A stretch of 64,000 nt of DNA, from NCBI RefSeq assembly GCF_014117325.1, contig NZ_CP059732.1, positions 1,178,001 to 1,242,000 on the forward strand, written 5' to 3'. The position numbers and the translations under genes are program-made. Position 1 is the first letter of the stretch; the number at the start of each line of letters is the position of its first letter. This document shows, piece after piece, positions 62,853 to 64,000 of this stretch. A model generated the notes under the pieces. It made no database searches. It worked only from the letters and a program-made list of their open reading frames with translations, and was not told the origin of the DNA. The stretch comes from Spirosoma foliorum. Lineage in GTDB: Bacteria > Bacteroidota > Bacteroidia > Cytophagales > Spirosomataceae.

Positions 62853-62934
62853 AATGATTGAGTTTTGAATGATTGAGTGATTGAATGATGAAGTAGTAGT
62901 TGCTAGCTAGTCAATCATTCAAAACTCAATCATT
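62853..62934. repeat. Perfect 24-bp palindrome (AATGATTGAGTTTTG family)
   Basis: 62853-62876 pairs exactly with 62911-62934 around a 34-base loop that carries further ATTGA/TCAAT wording. It is related to 44754-44811 and lies between uxaA and uxaC. Confidence 0.85.
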
Positions 62935-62941
62935 CAATCAT

Positions 62942-64000
62942 TTAAAGGGAAACCCCCCGTTTCCAGGGAATGAAATCATCCTGACCGTGACGGACGGCGG
63001 CTATTTCCAGGTCACCGCTGGCTACGCGGATAATGTGTTCCAGAATGCGCTCGCCTGCCTGCTGAATGGTTTCCTCGCCATCAATAATTGTACCTGTATT
63101 GATGTCAATAATATCGGGCATCCGGTTCGCTAAAGTGGTATTGCTCGCTATTTTAATGACGGGCGTAATTGGATTGCCCGTTGGCGTACCTAATCCCGTT
63201 GTAAATAGCACGACCGTTGCGCCTGAAGCCACCTCGGCTGTGGTCGATTCGACATCGTTGCCGGGTGTGCAGAGTAAATTAAGGCCCGGTTTGCGAACGG
63301 GTTCGGGGTAATCGAGCACGGCCACGACCGGTGAACTACCTCCTTTTTTAGATGCTCCCGCCGATTTCATGGCGTCGGTAATCAGACCGTCGCGGATGTT
63401 TCCCGGCGATGGGTTCATATCGAAACCTGATCCTACTTCCTGGGCTCGTTGGGCGTAGGTGTTCATCAATTCGCGGAAACGACTGGCGGTTTCGGCATCA
63501 ACGGCTCGGTCGCACAGTTCCTGTTCAACTCCGCAAAGTTCAGGGAATTCTGATAGGATAACCGTTCCTCCCAATGCAACCATCAAATCGGAAGCGTGAC
63601 CCACAGCAGGGTTAGCCGAAATTCCCGAAAAACCATCCGATCCACCGCATTCCAGTCCAATGACCAGTTTGCTTAGTGGAGCTGGTTTTCGGACAGTTGT
63701 ATTGGCCTGCATGAGCCCAGCGAATGTCTGCCGGAGGGCCTGACTAATCAGCGATTCTTCGGTGCCAATAGTCTGTTGTTCAAGGACGAAGAACGGCTTG
63801 TCGAACTGTGGACTCCGTTTTTGAATTTCTTCCTGCAACATGCTCACCTGCGCATTCTGGCAACCCAGGCTGAGGATGGTTGCACCTGCTACGTTGGGGT
63901 GAGTGACGTATCCGGCCAGCATACCACAGAGCGCCTGGGCATCTTGCCGGGTACCTCCGCAACCGCCATCATGTATGAGAAATTTTACACCATCGACGTT
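62942..64000 (-). CDS. uxaA: Altronate dehydratase (5' truncated by window edge)
   Basis: The frame is open to the right edge of the window, so the N-terminus (SAF domain and first part of the GD/altronate domain) is outside. The visible 352 residues include [12 protein letters not shown], the Cys-containing hallmark, then [38 protein letters not shown] and [23 protein letters not shown]. UxaA dehydrates D-altronate to 2-keto-3-deoxygluconate and needs iron. It heads the visible run uxaA-uxaC-kdgK-kdgA-exuT-fbp. The missing step enzyme, tagaturonate reductase (uxaB), is not in the window. Confidence 0.93.
   Translation of the reverse strand, partial: NVDGVKFLIHDGGCGGTRQDAQALCGMLAGYVTHPNVAGATILSLGCQNAQVSMLQEEIQKRSPQFDKPFFVLEQQTIGTEESLISQALRQTFAGLMQANTTVRKPAPLSKLVIGLECGGSDGFSGISANPAVGHASDLMVALGGTVILSEFPELCGVEQELCDRAVDAETASRFRELMNTYAQRAQEVGSGFDMNPSPGNIRDGLITDAMKSAGASKKGGSSPVVAVLDYPEPVRKPGLNLLCTPGNDVESTTAEVASGATVVLFTTGLGTPTGNPITPVIKIASNTTLANRMPDIIDINTGTIIDGEETIQQAGERILEHIIRVASGDLEIAAVRHGQDDFIPWKRGVSL

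Overview
The window looks like a chromosomal segment of an aerobic member of the Bacteroidota, most plausibly a Cytophagales bacterium near Spirosoma. The pointers are a SusC/SusD pair, a BshB1-type bacillithiol deacetylase, a GH97 enzyme of SusB type, an NrtR-family AraR next to araB, and a TATCTTTG (TAnnTTTG) -7 box ahead of a small bicistron. The genus is inference; the phylum is well supported. Almost every gene from 3984 leftward-transcribed to 64000 lies on the minus strand. The plus-strand exceptions are a truncated aldolase-fold gene, a dipeptidase, an IS remnant and a toxin-like pair.

Layout. (1) 1-3943: end of a D-threonine aldolase/D-serine dehydratase-fold gene, a CE6/SASA-like esterase and an M19 dipeptidase. 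(2) 3984-37931: a sulfatase island with twelve S1-type sulfatase genes, two of them frameshifted. Within it are SusC/SusD, an exported formylglycine-generating enzyme (FGE), a beta-propeller glycosidase-like protein, an acid-sugar dehydratase-like enolase-superfamily enzyme, BshB1, a pseudo-M28 peptidase, a rhodanese-thioredoxin fusion and a sterol-desaturase-type hydroxylase. (3) 38251-42742: a ceramidase-like membrane protein, a propeller-HEAT-cytochrome c protein, and the stump of a GH27 alpha-galactosidase next to a decayed IS3-type element. (4) 42743-52482: arabinan and arabinose use, with an aldose 1-epimerase, araD, a GH51 arabinofuranosidase, araA, araB, the regulator AraR and a PL1-like pectate lyase. 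(5) 52598-56831: an OsmC protein, a lipoprotein, a GH97 alpha-glucosidase and a zeta-toxin-like P-loop pair. (6) 56914-64000: fructose-bisphosphatase and a hexuronate pathway, exuT, kdgA, kdgK, uxaC and uxaA (cut by the window edge).

How it fits together (inference). SusC/SusD would import oligosaccharides from a sulfated polymer containing uronate and arabinose. Exported sulfatases would remove the sulfate. Their active-site cysteine (CxPxR) must become formylglycine, and the FGE beside susC carries the copper-binding cysteine pair and its own export signal, so maturation may happen outside the cytoplasm. Released arabinose goes through AraA, AraB and AraD. Uronates go through ExuT, UxaC, UxaA, KdgK and KdgA to pyruvate and glyceraldehyde-3-phosphate, and Fbp permits gluconeogenesis.

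A second theme is non-coding. Most larger gaps, including gaps inside the ara and uronate operons, hold a long palindrome. These fall into several sequence families, some built as arrays of short hairpins with 4-nt loops. One GC-rich family has entered a sulfatase reading frame and is read as about 50 residues of linker. No tRNA, rRNA or CRISPR array was seen.
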